Assembly: GCA_015689745.1 (NCBI GenBank)
Contig: WVSO01000002.1
Span: 1-64,000, forward strand
DNA from: Rhodobacterales bacterium HKCCSP123
GTDB lineage: Bacteria > Pseudomonadota > Alphaproteobacteria > Rhodobacterales > Rhodobacteraceae
Reading direction: 5' to 3'
Length of the DNA: 64,000 nucleotides
Shown here: in pieces, positions 1 through 8,381 of the stretch
Layout: each line of letters opens with the position of its first letter
Numbering within the stretch: position 1 is the stretch's first letter
Position numbers and translations under genes: made by a program
Notes under the pieces: generated by a model
What the model was told of the DNA's origin: nothing
Database searches by the model: none
Seen by the model: only the letters and a program-made list of their open reading frames with translations

Positions 1-390
1 AGCTTGAATCACGCAGCCCAGGAACCCTCAAGATGGTTTATGGGTCCTGACCCTAAGACATCTGCCGTGGTGTCTCAAGGGGCGGCCCCCGGATCCGTGG
101 TCCGTCCTTGCCCTGCGTGAGATGCTCAACAATTCCCGCATGATGGCAATTCTTTGAGTCGTGGGTGCAGATGACCTGGCCAGCTTCGGTGGTCAGGATG
201 GTCCTTGATGCGGAGACTGCCGACGTTCACCTGCCGGGGATCAGCTTGCGCACCACGGGGAAAGAAACTGCCAATAAAGAAGCCATGCCGCTCTCAGAAC
301 GGAAAAGGAATTCAATAAATCAACAAGAGCGGCACGGGCATGTGTGGAGTATGCCCAGAGCAGCCGGATCCCCCCCCCGGCCGCGCTCCG
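1..390. other. Non-coding, decayed left flank
   Basis: I see no convincing gene here. Short open frames exist but lack good ribosome sites and recognisable motifs. From about 343 onward the sequence becomes similar to the tRNA-proximal end of the element at 20.9-21.4 kb, with a C9 run at 371-379. It is best read as the remnant end of another, older mobile element lying to the left of this window. Confidence 0.5.
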
Positions 391-505
391 TCAGATGAGA
401 CGGCTGCCCTCGCCCCGGAAACCGCCGCGCCAATCGAAGCCCAGGTCGGCAAGGTCTTCGTAGCGGCGGAAGGCGGGCGGCGACGTGGTTCAGATCAAGC
501 CACAT
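391..505 (-). pseudogene. Degraded copy of the 63-aa element-end protein
   Basis: Read on the minus strand from the ATG at 505, the frame opens with a start nearly identical to the intact gene at 21058-21249 (M-x-LDLNHVAARL). It has lost about 90 bp of the middle and then rejoins a tail like that of the intact copy (FRGEGSRLI versus LRGEGNRLN) before a stop at 391. The two loci share flanking non-coding sequence too. This is therefore a decayed duplicate of an element end, not an independent gene. Function of the family is unknown. Confidence 0.6.
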
Positions 506-649
506 CTGTGGGACTCCATCCGCCAAGTGCTGACCCACGCGTGCAGGCCAGACAGCGAACGACAGATGCGGGAAACCAAACCGCTCTCGTGGTCAAAGAG
601 GCGGGATAGTGAAAACTACCGACGTGGTTCCGTTTTTCAGCGATTTACT

Positions 650-673
650 GGATGGATTTGGTAGCGGAGGAGG
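650..673. repeat. Left attachment site, copy of tRNA-Met 3' end
   Basis: These 24 bases are identical to 21397-21420, where the same sequence forms the last 15 bases of the tRNA-Met gene (including CCA) plus nine bases beyond. Outside the repeat the two loci diverge on the right (gctaccac here, gacttgaac there). The integrase gene starts 160 bp to the right. Tyrosine integrases of this family are known to target tRNA 3' ends, so this is read as an att core. Confidence 0.85.
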
Positions 674-832
674 CTACCACATCAAGCCCGCAGTTTCTCT
701 CACAGTCTGTCACTTACTCTTATTTTGTTGATACATCGCCGCTCAATCCCTATCAATCAGCATTATGCCAATTCATCCGATCCCACCATCTCGGGTGGGA
801 AAAGTGGTGGGAAGGGGTTTGGAGATCAACCA

Positions 833-2008
833 ATGGGCAAACTGACCAAGCGCGAAGTCGACTCGTTGAGGACACCAGGCATGCACGGTGATGGAGATGG
901 ACTGTATCTGAACGTCAGCCAAGCCGGCTCGAAGTCTTGGGTTCTGCGCACTCGGATCAAGGGTGAGAGCGCGCGGCGCGAATTCGGTCTTGGAAGTGTC
1001 GATCACGTGCCTTTGGCTGAGGCGCGAGAAAAGGCGCGGGAGCTCCGAGCCGAAGCGCGCCGCGGCAAAAACCCGAAGGCAAAGCGCGACGCCAAGCCGG
1101 TGACCTTCGAGGACGCAGCCCGGAAGGTTCATGCCAATCTCCTTCCCACCTTCCGCAGTGAGAAACACGGCGAGGTCTGGCTCGCCTCGCTGGAGCGGCA
1201 TGCCTTCCCGCGCCTCGGCTCCCAACCGATCGAGACCATTGGCATGACAGACGTTCTGGCCGTCCTGTCGTGCATCTGGACGGCGAAGCACGACACCGCC
1301 CGCCGGATCAAACAACGGATCGGCACCATCTTCGATTGGGCGAAGGGTGCGGGGCACTATCTGCACGAGAATCCTGTGGCGGGCATCGAGAAGTCGCTTC
1401 CTAAGGTGAAGCACCGCGCCCAGCATATGGCCTCGCTACCGTGGCAGGAGCTTCCCGCCTTCATGTCCGATCTGAGCGAGCGCGAAGGCGTGTCCGCCCG
1501 CACGCTGGAATTCGTCATCCTCACCGGCGTCCGCTCCGGCGAAGCACGCGGGGCGCGCTGGTCTGAGATTGAGGACGGGGTTTGGACCATTCCCGCCGAG
1601 CGCATGAAGATGCATCGGGCGCACCGGGTGCCATTGTCGGCCGAGGCGCTGGCCGTGCTCGAGCAGGTGCGCGGGCTCGACGCAGAGCTTGTGTTCCCGA
1701 GCGTGTCGCGGGGCCGGGATGGAAAGGCGCGGGAGCAGTCGGTGAACGTCTTCAAGGCGCTTTTCGGGCGCATGGGGCGGGAGAGCATCACGGCACACGG
1801 GTTTCGCTCCACCTTCCGCGACTGGGCGACCCTCCAGGCAAAGGCGCCATGGGAGGTTGCCGAGGCGGCCCTAGCCCATGAGTTCAAGCGCGTGGAGCGG
1901 GCATACATCCGCGATGATCTGCTAGAGCCTCGCAGCGCCCTGATGGACGCGTGGGGCCGCTATGCCACGGGCAAGACGGGCAACGTGGTCGAGATGGTGC
2001 GCGCATGA
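833..2008 (+). CDS. int: P4-type tyrosine integrase
   Basis: Site-specific recombinase of 391 aa expected to integrate and excise the element at the tRNA-Met 3' end. The N-terminal ~85 residues have the DUF4102-type arm-binding look (GDGLYLNV, SWVLRT, FGLGS). The C-terminal catalytic domain shows Arg234 in TGVRSGEARGARW, His322-x-x-Arg325 in AHGFRSTFRDWA, His349 in LAHE and nucleophile Tyr358 in ERAYIRDD. The start at 833 (MGKLTK) is chosen because it has GGAG at 821 and matches the usual family start; the frame is open further upstream. Intact and full length, so potentially active. It is the first gene inside the left att repeat. Confidence 0.92.
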   Translation: MGKLTKREVDSLRTPGMHGDGDGLYLNVSQAGSKSWVLRTRIKGESARREFGLGSVDHVPLAEAREKARELRAEARRGKNPKAKRDAKPVTFEDAARKVHANLLPTFRSEKHGEVWLASLERHAFPRLGSQPIETIGMTDVLAVLSCIWTAKHDTARRIKQRIGTIFDWAKGAGHYLHENPVAGIEKSLPKVKHRAQHMASLPWQELPAFMSDLSEREGVSARTLEFVILTGVRSGEARGARWSEIEDGVWTIPAERMKMHRAHRVPLSAEALAVLEQVRGLDAELVFPSVSRGRDGKAREQSVNVFKALFGRMGRESITAHGFRSTFRDWATLQAKAPWEVAEAALAHEFKRVERAYIRDDLLEPRSALMDAWGRYATGKTGNVVEMVRA

Positions 2009-2673
2009 GCCCCGAGCTTGAGGCGGCGCTGGAGCCCATCGGTTGGCCTGTCGTGAAGGCCAGGGCGCCGAACGAGGCCAGCCAACTCGCGTTTCAACTC
2101 GAGACGCTGGGGGCAAGGTTTGGGCAAACACCCGCCGCAAGCAAGCTCCGGTTGAAGCAAGCACAACTTGCCATGAAAGGGCTCCGTGACTTTTATGACT
2201 GGAGTTCGTCACTGAGCGAGCATGAACGCAGCTTCTTGAGTCCGCGATACATGGTCGACGGCGAACCCGCTCCAGACTTCCTCGAGGATCTGCGAGAATT
2301 GATTTCCTGCACGCGTCCCTCTTTGGCGAACATGGAGCGTTGGCTTCGTCATGAAAAGAGGGGCCAGGGCAAGCGCAACGAATCTGCCCGAGCTGTCGCA
2401 GATGCCCTTGTCCGCATCAATGTCATGGGCACGGGTCAGCGAGCCAAGCCCAGCCGCGACGATACGGAGGAACCGAACAATGAATTCTCCCGAGTCGCCC
2501 GTCGCGTCTTCTCCATGCTGGCGATTGGGGTGGGCTGGTACAAGCCTTGCCTCGATGCGCGAAATGCGCTCACCCCGCGTGAATTTGATCGCCTGCAATG
2601 GGCAACATCGCCTTGCCCTGTCCGAAGGTGGCAAGAGCAGCAGAAGCTGAGGGATTTTTTCCTCGAAATCTGA
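2005..2673 (+). CDS. Hypothetical protein coupled to integrase
   Basis: A 222-aa protein whose ATG at 2005 overlaps the integrase stop as ATGA, so the two are translationally coupled. It is charged and largely helical in appearance, with no signal peptide, membrane segment or motif I recognise. Its position directly after int suggests a role in integration or excision control, but that is inference from context only. About 80 bp of non-coding DNA follow before the AlpA-type gene. Confidence 0.65.
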   Translation: MSPELEAALEPIGWPVVKARAPNEASQLAFQLETLGARFGQTPAASKLRLKQAQLAMKGLRDFYDWSSSLSEHERSFLSPRYMVDGEPAPDFLEDLRELISCTRPSLANMERWLRHEKRGQGKRNESARAVADALVRINVMGTGQRAKPSRDDTEEPNNEFSRVARRVFSMLAIGVGWYKPCLDARNALTPREFDRLQWATSPCPVRRWQEQQKLRDFFLEI

Positions 2674-2751
2674 GGGTGAAATAATCCTACAAATCTGGCG
2701 TCACATGGGACCAATGGAGAGCACCCAATCACCAATCAGTGAGGTGCTCCC

Positions 2752-2973
2752 ATGGATGACCAAACCGACACCCATGCAGAAGGCCGACCCAACGCCTCGG
2801 AAATGAAGGACGCGAGGCAGTACCTGACCATCCGTCAGGTTTGCGCGCTGTACCAAATCGGTCAGGCGACGGTTTACCGGAACGTCAAGACCGGCAACTT
2901 CCCAGCGCCCGTGAAGATCTGCGGCTCGAACCGCTGGCACGTCGACCAACTTCCGAAGCACGAAGCAGCGTGA
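2752..2973 (+). CDS. AlpA-family HTH regulator
   Basis: A 73-aa protein with the MerR/AlpA-type helix-turn-helix layout: LTIRQVCALYQIGQATVYRNVKTG followed by a short wing (FPAPVKICGSNRWHVDQL). Proteins of this family sit beside P4-type integrases in integrative elements and activate or act as the excisionase. GAGGTG at 2740-2745 gives a plausible ribosome site seven bases before ATG. The next gene starts three bases after its stop, so it likely heads the polymerase-like operon. Confidence 0.85.
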   Translation: MDDQTDTHAEGRPNASEMKDARQYLTIRQVCALYQIGQATVYRNVKTGNFPAPVKICGSNRWHVDQLPKHEAA

Positions 2974-2976
2974 CCG

Positions 2977-3330
2977 ATGACCAGAAACGGGAACGCCCCC
3001 GGCGCTGCGTCTAGCGCACGGGGGCGGGAGTGCCTTCCTGGGCGGGTGGCCTCTTCCGAGATAACCGACCATCGGCAAATTGCCAACGGTCTGGCGATCG
3101 ATACGGGCGACGGCGAGGTGCGCAGGCTCTGCGGCTCTCCGGCGAAGCTGGTGCGCCGCCTTGCACTCGCTGGAACGGATCGGCTGCGGCTGGTTGAGTC
3201 GGATCTCAAGCTTGCCGAGGAACTGGCCGCCAACGGCATCCCGCTCCGCGTCGGGCGGCGTGATGCGAAGGGCCGGGCGCGGGTTGCCCTCGCTCAAGGC
3301 GTGGTGGTGTGTCATGCGGACGCCCGGTGA
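2977..3330 (+). CDS. Hypothetical protein upstream of polymerase-like gene
   Basis: A 117-aa protein beginning three bases after the AlpA-type gene and overlapping the polymerase-like gene by 17 bases. The central part (residues 40-110) looks folded, with alternating hydrophobic and acidic positions; the first 30 residues are low-complexity. I do not recognise a domain. Tight packing between a regulator and a polymerase-like gene suggests a replication or excision accessory role, an inference only. Confidence 0.6.
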   Translation: MTRNGNAPGAASSARGRECLPGRVASSEITDHRQIANGLAIDTGDGEVRRLCGSPAKLVRRLALAGTDRLRLVESDLKLAEELAANGIPLRVGRRDAKGRARVALAQGVVVCHADAR

Positions 3331-4459
3331 CGAGACCGAGCGGCAACGTTGCCTCTCCCTTCGCTGGGAACATCGACGCCACTGGCGGGCGCTGGGGCAG
3401 GCGCTGGGCGTGAACGAGACCGGCGCGGCGATCGTGCTCGACCTTGCCAGCACGGGGGCGGGCGAGTGGGTGAGCTACAGCCGCGCCGCCCGGCACTATG
3501 CCGCCCCCGGCCGGTATCGGAACGCGCTCTACACCTTTCGCCGCGTGCCGCCTCAGATGGACCACCTCGACGCCGAGGGGCTCATCCTGCACGACCGGCG
3601 GGCGCCCGGTGCACGGGGCTGGCAAAGCGCCGCCCAGGCGACCCCTCAGCTGCGCGAGACCGTGGCCGAGATCGTCGGTGGCGACTGGACGCTTCGCAAG
3701 CCGGGCGAGGTGATCCTGCTGCGCGACAAGTGCGGGAACTTGGTCGACTACCGGGACAGCCGCAACACCCGCCGCATGAGACGGGAGATCGAGAAGATCA
3801 ACGAGGCGATCCGGGGCGCGGGACTTGATCCATCGATCGCCGCGCCGGTTTCACGAATTTTCAACAGGTCGATGAGCCGCAACGGGAGGATCTACGCCAT
3901 GGGGGCAAGCTGGCAAAACATGAAAGCGGAGGCGCGCAGGAACCTCACGATTGGCGGGGAGAAGGTGGTCGAGCTCGACTATCGGAACCTCCATCCGGCC
4001 ATTCTCTATGCCGAGGCCGGGGCGCCTTTGCCTGCTGACTGCTATGCAATCGACCCGTGGCCGCGGAAGCTGGTGAAGGTCGCGGTGCTGACCCTGATCA
4101 ACGCTTCGACCATTCACAAGGCGCGCCACTCGATCGCACACTCTGCCCCCATGGCCGAGCTGGTCGAGCTGGGGGGGCAGGAGGCGCTGCGCCGGGCCGA
4201 CGCGCTGATCCGCGACATCAAGCGAGCCCATCACCCGATTGCGGGGGCGTTTCATTCCGACGCGGGCGCACGGCTGATGCTGGTCGATGCCGAAATGGCC
4301 GTGACCGTTATGCATCTGATGCTCGCACAAGGAGTCGTGGTTCTGCCGGTTCATGACAGCTTCTTGGTGCAGGCATCGCAGGCCGACCGGCTCGAAGATG
4401 CGATGCTTGAGGCCGCTCATGAGATGGGGCTTTACGCCATGGAGGTGGCCGCGAAATGA
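3314..4459 (+). CDS. Stand-alone family-A DNA polymerase-like protein
   Basis: A 381-aa protein whose C-terminal half carries all three palm/fingers motifs of family-A polymerases. Motif A is VVELDYRNLHPAILY with Asp222. A motif-B-like helix is RKLVKVAVLTLINAS with Arg251 and Lys255 in the Pol I R-x3-K spacing. Motif C is VLPVHDSFLV with His347-Asp348. The N-terminal ~190 residues are unassigned; no 5' nuclease or 3'-5' exonuclease domain is visible, and the protein is under half the size of Pol I. The start at 3314 (MRTPGDE) is used because upstream sequence in this frame is the shadow of the previous gene. Likely the element's own replication enzyme; activity is inferred from motifs. Confidence 0.7.
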   Translation: MRTPGDETERQRCLSLRWEHRRHWRALGQALGVNETGAAIVLDLASTGAGEWVSYSRAARHYAAPGRYRNALYTFRRVPPQMDHLDAEGLILHDRRAPGARGWQSAAQATPQLRETVAEIVGGDWTLRKPGEVILLRDKCGNLVDYRDSRNTRRMRREIEKINEAIRGAGLDPSIAAPVSRIFNRSMSRNGRIYAMGASWQNMKAEARRNLTIGGEKVVELDYRNLHPAILYAEAGAPLPADCYAIDPWPRKLVKVAVLTLINASTIHKARHSIAHSAPMAELVELGGQEALRRADALIRDIKRAHHPIAGAFHSDAGARLMLVDAEMAVTVMHLMLAQGVVVLPVHDSFLVQASQADRLEDAMLEAAHEMGLYAMEVAAK

Positions 4460-4594
4460 GCGATTTCCGACGTGCAAGCCTTTTCCCGCCTTTTCAGAGG
4501 TTTAAGCCCGAAATGTTCCACATAGGGGGAAGAGGGGTTCCGGGTGGGGGTTCGGGATGGGGTCTCGGCGAGGTGTTGGTTGGTGGAGGTGGTT

Positions 4595-4993
4595 GTGACA
4601 AAAGCATCCGACGCGATTGTGACAGCCCTCAACGAAGGTCCAGCGACGGCGCGTGACCTGTCACAACGGATCGAGGGAGTCGGTTATGCGAACATCCGGC
4701 AAAGCCTCGTGCGGCTGGCGAAGGCCGGCGTTGTGACGAAGCTGCGGCGCGGGCTCTATGGCCTCACCGACAGTCCGGCCGCCCAGGTAGATTGTGACAC
4801 GGTGCCCAATGCCGACGCCGACAAGGCCGATTGTGACACCGGCCGCGCGCCTCTGGTGACGCAGGAACCCCGGCCCAGCGCCTACACCTTGGAGCATATC
4901 GAGCGGGCTATCGCGGCGGCATGGGAAGACTTCGAAGCAATGAACGATCCGATGGACCCGCGCGCTTGGGCAACGCTAGACTTCTCGCGCTAG
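4595..4993 (+). CDS. Winged-helix DNA-binding protein
   Basis: A 132-aa protein with an N-terminal helix-turn-helix: ALNEGPATARDLSQRI, then VRLAKAGVVTKLRRGLYGL as recognition helix and wing. The GTG at 4595 is preferred over an upstream start because GGAGG lies at 4585-4589. The C-terminal half is acidic and rich in repeated short DCDT motifs, ending in a helical segment. It lies 135 bp after the polymerase-like gene in the same orientation, so it could regulate the element's replication module. The target is unknown. Confidence 0.65.
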   Translation: MTKASDAIVTALNEGPATARDLSQRIEGVGYANIRQSLVRLAKAGVVTKLRRGLYGLTDSPAAQVDCDTVPNADADKADCDTGRAPLVTQEPRPSAYTLEHIERAIAAAWEDFEAMNDPMDPRAWATLDFSR

Positions 4994-5023
4994 GCATGTC
5001 TTCGACAGGCTGGGGGGCACGGG

Positions 5024-5259
5024 ATGCAGACGCGGGCTTGGTATTTCTACGAGCCGAACGGCACACGGCACGGGCCGAGCTACACCGAACGGCAGGCCAA
5101 GATGGAAGCCGCCCGCTTCGCAACGCGCCGCGCCGCGCCGACCTGGACGAGTCCCGCGCATTCACCATCTTTCGATCGCTTGAAGCCGCCGGGTGGCGTG
5201 TCAGGCACTCCGGCATGCGATTGAAAACACCACCAAAGCCAGATGATCCGAGGCCCTGA
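5024..5259 (+). pseudogene. Small gene, apparently frameshifted
   Basis: From ATG 5024 the frame reads a protein-like start (WYFYEPNGTRHGPSY, then ERQAKMEAARFA) but then degenerates. A neighbouring frame from about 5140 to 5259 reads a protein-like end (ESRAFTIFRSLEAAGW, then RVRHSG). The switch lies near the GC-rich slippery stretch 5122-5140 (repeats of cgccg). A single small gene of about 78 aa with an indel would explain both halves. It could be a sequencing error or a real lesion. Confidence 0.4.
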
Positions 5260-5810
5260 CAGCCCGCTGCGGGCGGCAATTTGACGACCCCTCCTGCACG
5301 CACTTTCGCGCTCAGCCCTTATTTCATTGCCCCGCCTTTCAGAAATTTTCGGTCGGCGGCATGTCTTGGCGACAACCTCGCGGCCTTTGGACGTTGGAGG
5401 AATCGGGCCTCGGGCATCTTGCGGCGGGTGTGCGGCCTGCTTCCTGTGCCCTCTGTCTGCCCCGCTGCGCGGGCGCTGGGCTATCTCTCCCTCTTCTACC
5501 CTCTCTCTCGTCTCATGGTAGCGGGGAGGCGCTGGGCGGCGTGCTGGGGCGGCGGGAGTGGCTGTCCCGTTGCCAGGTGTCTCTCCGCCTTAGACCTTAC
5601 ATACTAGAGGGGCAGCGATGCGAGGCATGTTGGAGCGACCTCGGGGCCTGTGCTGTCATCGAAGGCGGCAAGCAGGCAAATGGCGCTACGACAGGCCCTC
5701 TGAGCGTCAGGGGGCGTGGGTGTCCAAATCGGCTGCGCGGATCGTTCCTACATAGAAGCCTTCTCGACGGCTGGCCCCACGCGCTAGGATGTTCGGAGGA
5801 GGACTTTACC
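5260..5810. other. Intergenic, no gene recognised
   Basis: About 550 bp without a convincing gene. Several overlapping frames are open on the plus strand but are Cys/Arg-rich and look random. A good ribosome site (GGAGGAGGAC, 5795-5804) at the far right belongs to the secreted protein that follows, whose promoter probably lies here. Confidence 0.5.
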
Positions 5811-6353
5811 ATGCGCAGGTTTTTTGGTGCTCTGTTGGTTTTGCTCGCGCAATCCGCCCACGCCGAGGAGAGTCAGCCGCTGGGATTTTCTGAGGTAGTG
5901 GTTTGGTATTGTGAAGACGGCTACCGCTGGCAGCAATTTGCCTACGAGGTATCCGCCGATGGCAGGCTGTCATTGCTGGACGAGCCGGATGTCGAAGGGC
6001 GGCGCTCAACTATTTGGAATTCCACGGCCAATCGATATGACCCGATCGACACACTTGTTGACGGATCGACGGTATACCGCTTCGTCGACGCAACACTGAC
6101 AACGCTGGATGAATCTGGCGCGCTTCACTCGACCGTCTGTGTTGAACCGGTATCTCTACTGGATGTCTTGAACCAAGACGAAGTGATCGACGCATTGTCT
6201 CAGATCGGGCCTCGCCTCTTGGAAATGGCGAGTGTTGTACGGGACGCACGTCGGATGGCTGAGTTGGAAAGGCGCAACGCACTTCTCAGCGAACAAGTTG
6301 ATGCGTTGCGGCGCCGGCTCGCGCTAGCGGAAGGGTCTCCGGCTGATAATTGA
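5811..6353 (+). CDS. Secreted protein with C-terminal coiled coil
   Basis: A 180-aa hypothetical protein. Residues 1-18 form a signal peptide (MRRFFGALLVLLAQSAHA, cut before EES). The body holds WYCEDGYRWQQF and a single later Cys (STVCVEP), which could pair. The last ~35 residues are a heptad-like helix (MAELERRNALLSEQVDALRRRL), suggesting oligomerisation in the periplasm. ATG 5811 has a strong GGAGGAGG site. The upstream frame is open but non-protein-like. No family recognised; it lies alone between the HTH genes of the element. Confidence 0.7.
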   Translation: MRRFFGALLVLLAQSAHAEESQPLGFSEVVVWYCEDGYRWQQFAYEVSADGRLSLLDEPDVEGRRSTIWNSTANRYDPIDTLVDGSTVYRFVDATLTTLDESGALHSTVCVEPVSLLDVLNQDEVIDALSQIGPRLLEMASVVRDARRMAELERRNALLSEQVDALRRRLALAEGSPADN

Positions 6354-6417
6354 TCGCATTCCGGCTGCTGGCTTTCTGTGCGACCCGAGTGTGCCAGTCC
6401 TTTCCGCCTGACAGCAT

Positions 6418-6864
6418 CTACGCGAAGTGGATCACATCGTCGTCGTCGGGCTTGGCTCGCTGTGCAGGCGGGCGGCCGTAGTTGTAGCCGGGGGCGAACT
6501 GAGGCGGCGATTGACGGGCCGAGGCTGGCTTCTGCGGCTCGCCATAGCTTGCAAGAAACTCGACCATCCGCGCCCTCACGCTCTCCGACTTCGCGTTGCG
6601 CATCAGATCCAGTGCGACCTCAAGCGCCTGGGCGACGAAGACCGACCGGCGCCCTTCGACCTCAGCGAGAAACCGCGCCTTCTCGGCCTCAAGCTCGGCC
6701 TTCACCGCGTCCCGCTTCATCGACTTATGCCAGCCCTGCCGCGACATGCCCGCGGCTTCACACGCTGCGGTGATGGTCATGCCTTCGCGGACATGGCAGC
6801 GCATCGCCTCGCGGAGCTTAGCTGAGACACGGGGGGCGGGGGGTTTGGGTGCAGCAGTGCTCAT
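6418..6864 (-). CDS. Phage-type HTH protein, terminase small-subunit-like
   Basis: A 148-aa protein with an N-terminal helix-turn-helix (REGMTITAACEAAGMSRQGW) followed by a long charged helix (KAELEAEKARFLAEVE) and a disordered Pro/Gln-rich tail. This layout is common in phage terminase small subunits and related phage DNA-recognition proteins. The start at 6864 (MSTAAPK) removes an unlikely N-terminal extension. No large terminase is nearby, so packaging function is a hypothesis; a generic regulator is equally possible. Confidence 0.55.
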   Translation of the reverse strand: MSTAAPKPPAPRVSAKLREAMRCHVREGMTITAACEAAGMSRQGWHKSMKRDAVKAELEAEKARFLAEVEGRRSVFVAQALEVALDLMRNAKSESVRARMVEFLASYGEPQKPASARQSPPQFAPGYNYGRPPAQRAKPDDDDVIHFA

Positions 6865-7265
6865 GGGTGCAGAATACACCGAGTGGCGATCGTTCACGAT
6901 GCACCAGGCACAGCCAATCATCTGGACAGCAGACATTCATCAGACTTGCAGCGAACGGCTGTTCGGAGCCCTTTTCGGACTTAGGTGCCCGGCGCAAAAA
7001 TCACTACGATTTGGCGGTAGGCGGACAGTCGCTGTGCCAAGAACAACCGACCGAGTTGCGGGCTAGGTGGGCGTTCGATCAGCTGACAGGAAGGACGTCA
7101 CGACGGCACTTGTCCGATGGACAGCCATGGGTGATCTTCCGGCGAATGGCAAATTCGAAACAGTATAGCTCGTCGTCCAACGGGCTTGAAAAGGTCCCGA
7201 GTTGCTCCCACCGAATTAGCCCGGCTTCTCCGGAACCAGATCGAAACGGGCGTCGGCCTCGCTGT
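6865..7265. other. Intergenic, no gene recognised
   Basis: About 400 bp separating the divergent start of the phage-type HTH gene from the 3' end of the transglutaminase operon. No protein-like frame or RNA gene was recognised. This appears to be the join between the element's core and its cargo. Confidence 0.45.
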
Positions 7266-8156
7266 CTATGAAATCCTGGCTGGACCGCTCGTGTCATTCT
7301 CAACCCTTACTTCCACATCCAAAGTCGGCATGGTGTTGCCTTCACCCCTGAAACATCCAGTCACCGGCGAGACCTGCTTTTTGTTCCGAGCGACCGCGAC
7401 AGGAATGAGATTGGCCGATCCGACCGATCTGTTGGTGGGGTCGAACGATATCCATCCGGCCCCGGGGATGAACACCTCAACCCATGCATGTGTCGATCCG
7501 GCGCCTGCGGATCCGAGATGACCTCCGGATGCATCGAAAAGGTATCCAGAGGCCAGCCTCGCGCCGAAGCCGAGTGTTCGGACCGCTTCTGCGAACAGGA
7601 CCGCGAAATCGCGGCAGGAGCCGCAACCCCTTTCGAGAGTCTCGAGCGGACCTTGGGTCCCCTCAGTCTCACGGGCCTCGTAAGAGATCTCGGCGGTGAC
7701 GCCGTTGCCGATATCCTTCAAAAGGGACAGCGTGTCGGTGGGCCGTCCCATCACGAAGCCTTCGACCCAGCGCTGCAGACGTCCCGCATTGTCGACATAC
7801 TGCGGCACTACAAGGGCGCCGAGGTCCGTCAGGTCATCGGCACTGTACTCAAACGGGTAGGACGCCGCTTCGGCGGCAATCGGGAATACCGGCCAGACGG
7901 GTGCTCGCAACTCTACTCGCGTGCGTGACCGGATCGTAAGCGCCTCCACCATGGCGTCGAACCGGGCTGTTGCGATGGTGTTTCCGGCGACGTCATGCGA
8001 CCAGTCGATGCTCGCCTCAGGACTGATTTCCACGTCGAAAGACGTCAGGCTGAGGTCGCGAGTTTCGCGCGGGCGTAGCATCAGCCTATGAGGTCCGAGT
8101 GATACGACGGATCGATATCGGTAGCTCGTGGTGTGCGTGATGGTCACGTTTGGCAT
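7266..8156 (-). CDS. Transglutaminase-like cysteine protease family protein
   Basis: A 296-aa protein of the bacterial transglutaminase-like family (COG1305 type). Residues 1-130 form the N-terminal beta domain typical of this group (TTSYRYRSVVSLGPHRLMLRPR). The papain-like core shows the catalytic triad: Cys181 in RGCGSCRDFA, His223 in STHAWVEVF and Asp239 in SFDPTN. No signal peptide is seen. It is the last gene of a seven-gene minus-strand operon, nine bases after the zinc-ribbon gene. Family members cleave or cross-link peptides or amides; the substrate is unknown. Confidence 0.85.
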   Translation of the reverse strand: MPNVTITHTTSYRYRSVVSLGPHRLMLRPRETRDLSLTSFDVEISPEASIDWSHDVAGNTIATARFDAMVEALTIRSRTRVELRAPVWPVFPIAAEAASYPFEYSADDLTDLGALVVPQYVDNAGRLQRWVEGFVMGRPTDTLSLLKDIGNGVTAEISYEARETEGTQGPLETLERGCGSCRDFAVLFAEAVRTLGFGARLASGYLFDASGGHLGSAGAGSTHAWVEVFIPGAGWISFDPTNRSVGSANLIPVAVARNKKQVSPVTGCFRGEGNTMPTLDVEVRVENDTSGPARIS

Positions 8157-8165
8157 CGTAGCACC

Positions 8166-8381
8166 TTAGCCGCGCTTCCAGCCCGAGGGACGACGCCCGT
8201 CGTTGCGTAGCGCCGGCATTGCGGCGCGCCAGACGGCGGACCCCTTGCAGCGCGCACAGATCGGTTCCCCAAACCCTTCGCTCCAATAGGGTGCCCTGCA
8301 TCTCAGACAAATTCGCTCGGCGGCAACGTCCGTCGTCGCTTTGACAATCCCAGCCCCTTGGCCCGCAGTGTCCGTATTCAT
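8166..8381 (-). CDS. Small zinc-ribbon protein
   Basis: A 71-aa protein with two CxxC knuckles (ICLRCRAPYW and PICARCKGSAVW) spaced as in zinc ribbons, and a basic tail (RPSGWKRG). Its ATG overlaps the stop of the preceding 102-aa gene as ATGA, so it is translationally coupled. A partner or nucleic-acid-binding accessory of the transglutaminase operon is possible; there is no direct evidence of function. Confidence 0.7.
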   Translation of the reverse strand: MNTDTAGQGAGIVKATTDVAAERICLRCRAPYWSEGFGEPICARCKGSAVWRAAMPALRNDGRRPSGWKRG

